A stretch of 64,000 bases of DNA, from positions 7,100,021-7,164,020 of the forward strand of contig OU744452.1 in assembly GCA_916610825.1 (NCBI GenBank). Reading direction: 5' to 3'. This document shows, one piece after another, positions 63,851-64,000 of the stretch (positions are counted from its first letter, which is position 1; each line of letters begins with the position of its first letter). The notes beneath the pieces are model-generated. The model was not told where the DNA came from, did not search any database, and worked only from the letters and a program-made list of their open reading frames with translations. The position numbers and the translations under genes were made by a program. This DNA is from Haliclystus octoradiatus. Its lineage: Eukaryota; Cnidaria; Staurozoa; Stauromedusae; Haliclystidae.

Positions 63851-64000
63851 ATAGATATATTTGTATTAAAACCATTTTTTAACCGGTTTTGTTATTAATT
63901 ATTTTTTATTTTTTATTTTTTTTTTATTCTTATTTGTTAAAAAATCGTTAGTTCATATAGATATATTAAATTTATTATACCATAGTTATGTAAATCGAAT
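63851..64000. other. LINE 3' flank, T-rich
   Basis: T-rich runs (about 63880-63930) follow the LINE stop; no poly-A tail or target duplication could be assigned before the window ends. Confidence 0.4.

Overview
This is eukaryotic, strongly AT-rich DNA, most likely from an invertebrate animal. The evidence is several decayed animal-type non-LTR retrotransposons (CR1/L2/Jockey-like reverse transcriptases), cut-and-paste DNA transposon ends, a signal-peptide gene with a TATA box, and pieces of a zinc-finger-type protein. I cannot name the species. Only one convincing intact protein gene was found; the rest is decayed genes, transposons and one very large tandem array.

Layout. 1-3.0 kb: remains of duplicated genes, including two broken relatives of a secreted helical protein (about 900-1170 plus strand; 2424-3036 minus strand). 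4.6-8.4 kb: a three-layer nest, with one LINE interrupted by a second LINE that is itself interrupted by a 1.2-kb insert of unknown type. 9.25-10.04 kb: a long inverted repeat. 10.2-11.36 kb: the intact secreted-protein gene (minus strand) with a splice-acceptor-like site just before its start. 12.4-13.9 kb: two minus-strand LINE pieces in scrambled order. 15.7-16.1 kb: left half of a broken zinc-finger-type coding region.

16.1-62.2 kb holds the main feature: 14 head-to-tail units of about 3.05 kb. The array interrupts the broken coding region. Joining the two flanks restores one reading frame, and both ends carry the same 9 bp (ATAGAAGTA). Every unit holds, on the plus strand, a 132-nt segment of invariant length with the layout of a spliced-leader or other Sm-class small nuclear RNA gene: a TATA-like box, a 41-nt leader ending ATG, a GTAAGT splice donor, a stem-loop, an AT5G Sm-like site and a terminal stem-loop. 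Every unit also holds, on the minus strand, a tRNA-like element with Pol III A and B boxes (intact in 8 of 14) followed by T-runs. Units share long higher-order duplications (6,080 bp and 9,173 bp). The two end units resemble each other more than the middle ones. Unit 12 carries a 3,351-bp DNA transposon with a TA target duplication.

62.2-62.7 kb is the right half of the broken coding region, followed by a LINE reverse transcriptase with one stop codon (62.75-63.85 kb).

The most notable hypothesis is that this is a spliced-leader-like RNA gene array built from an inserted, amplified unit. It rests on sequence layout only and needs RNA evidence. All comparisons were made by eye.
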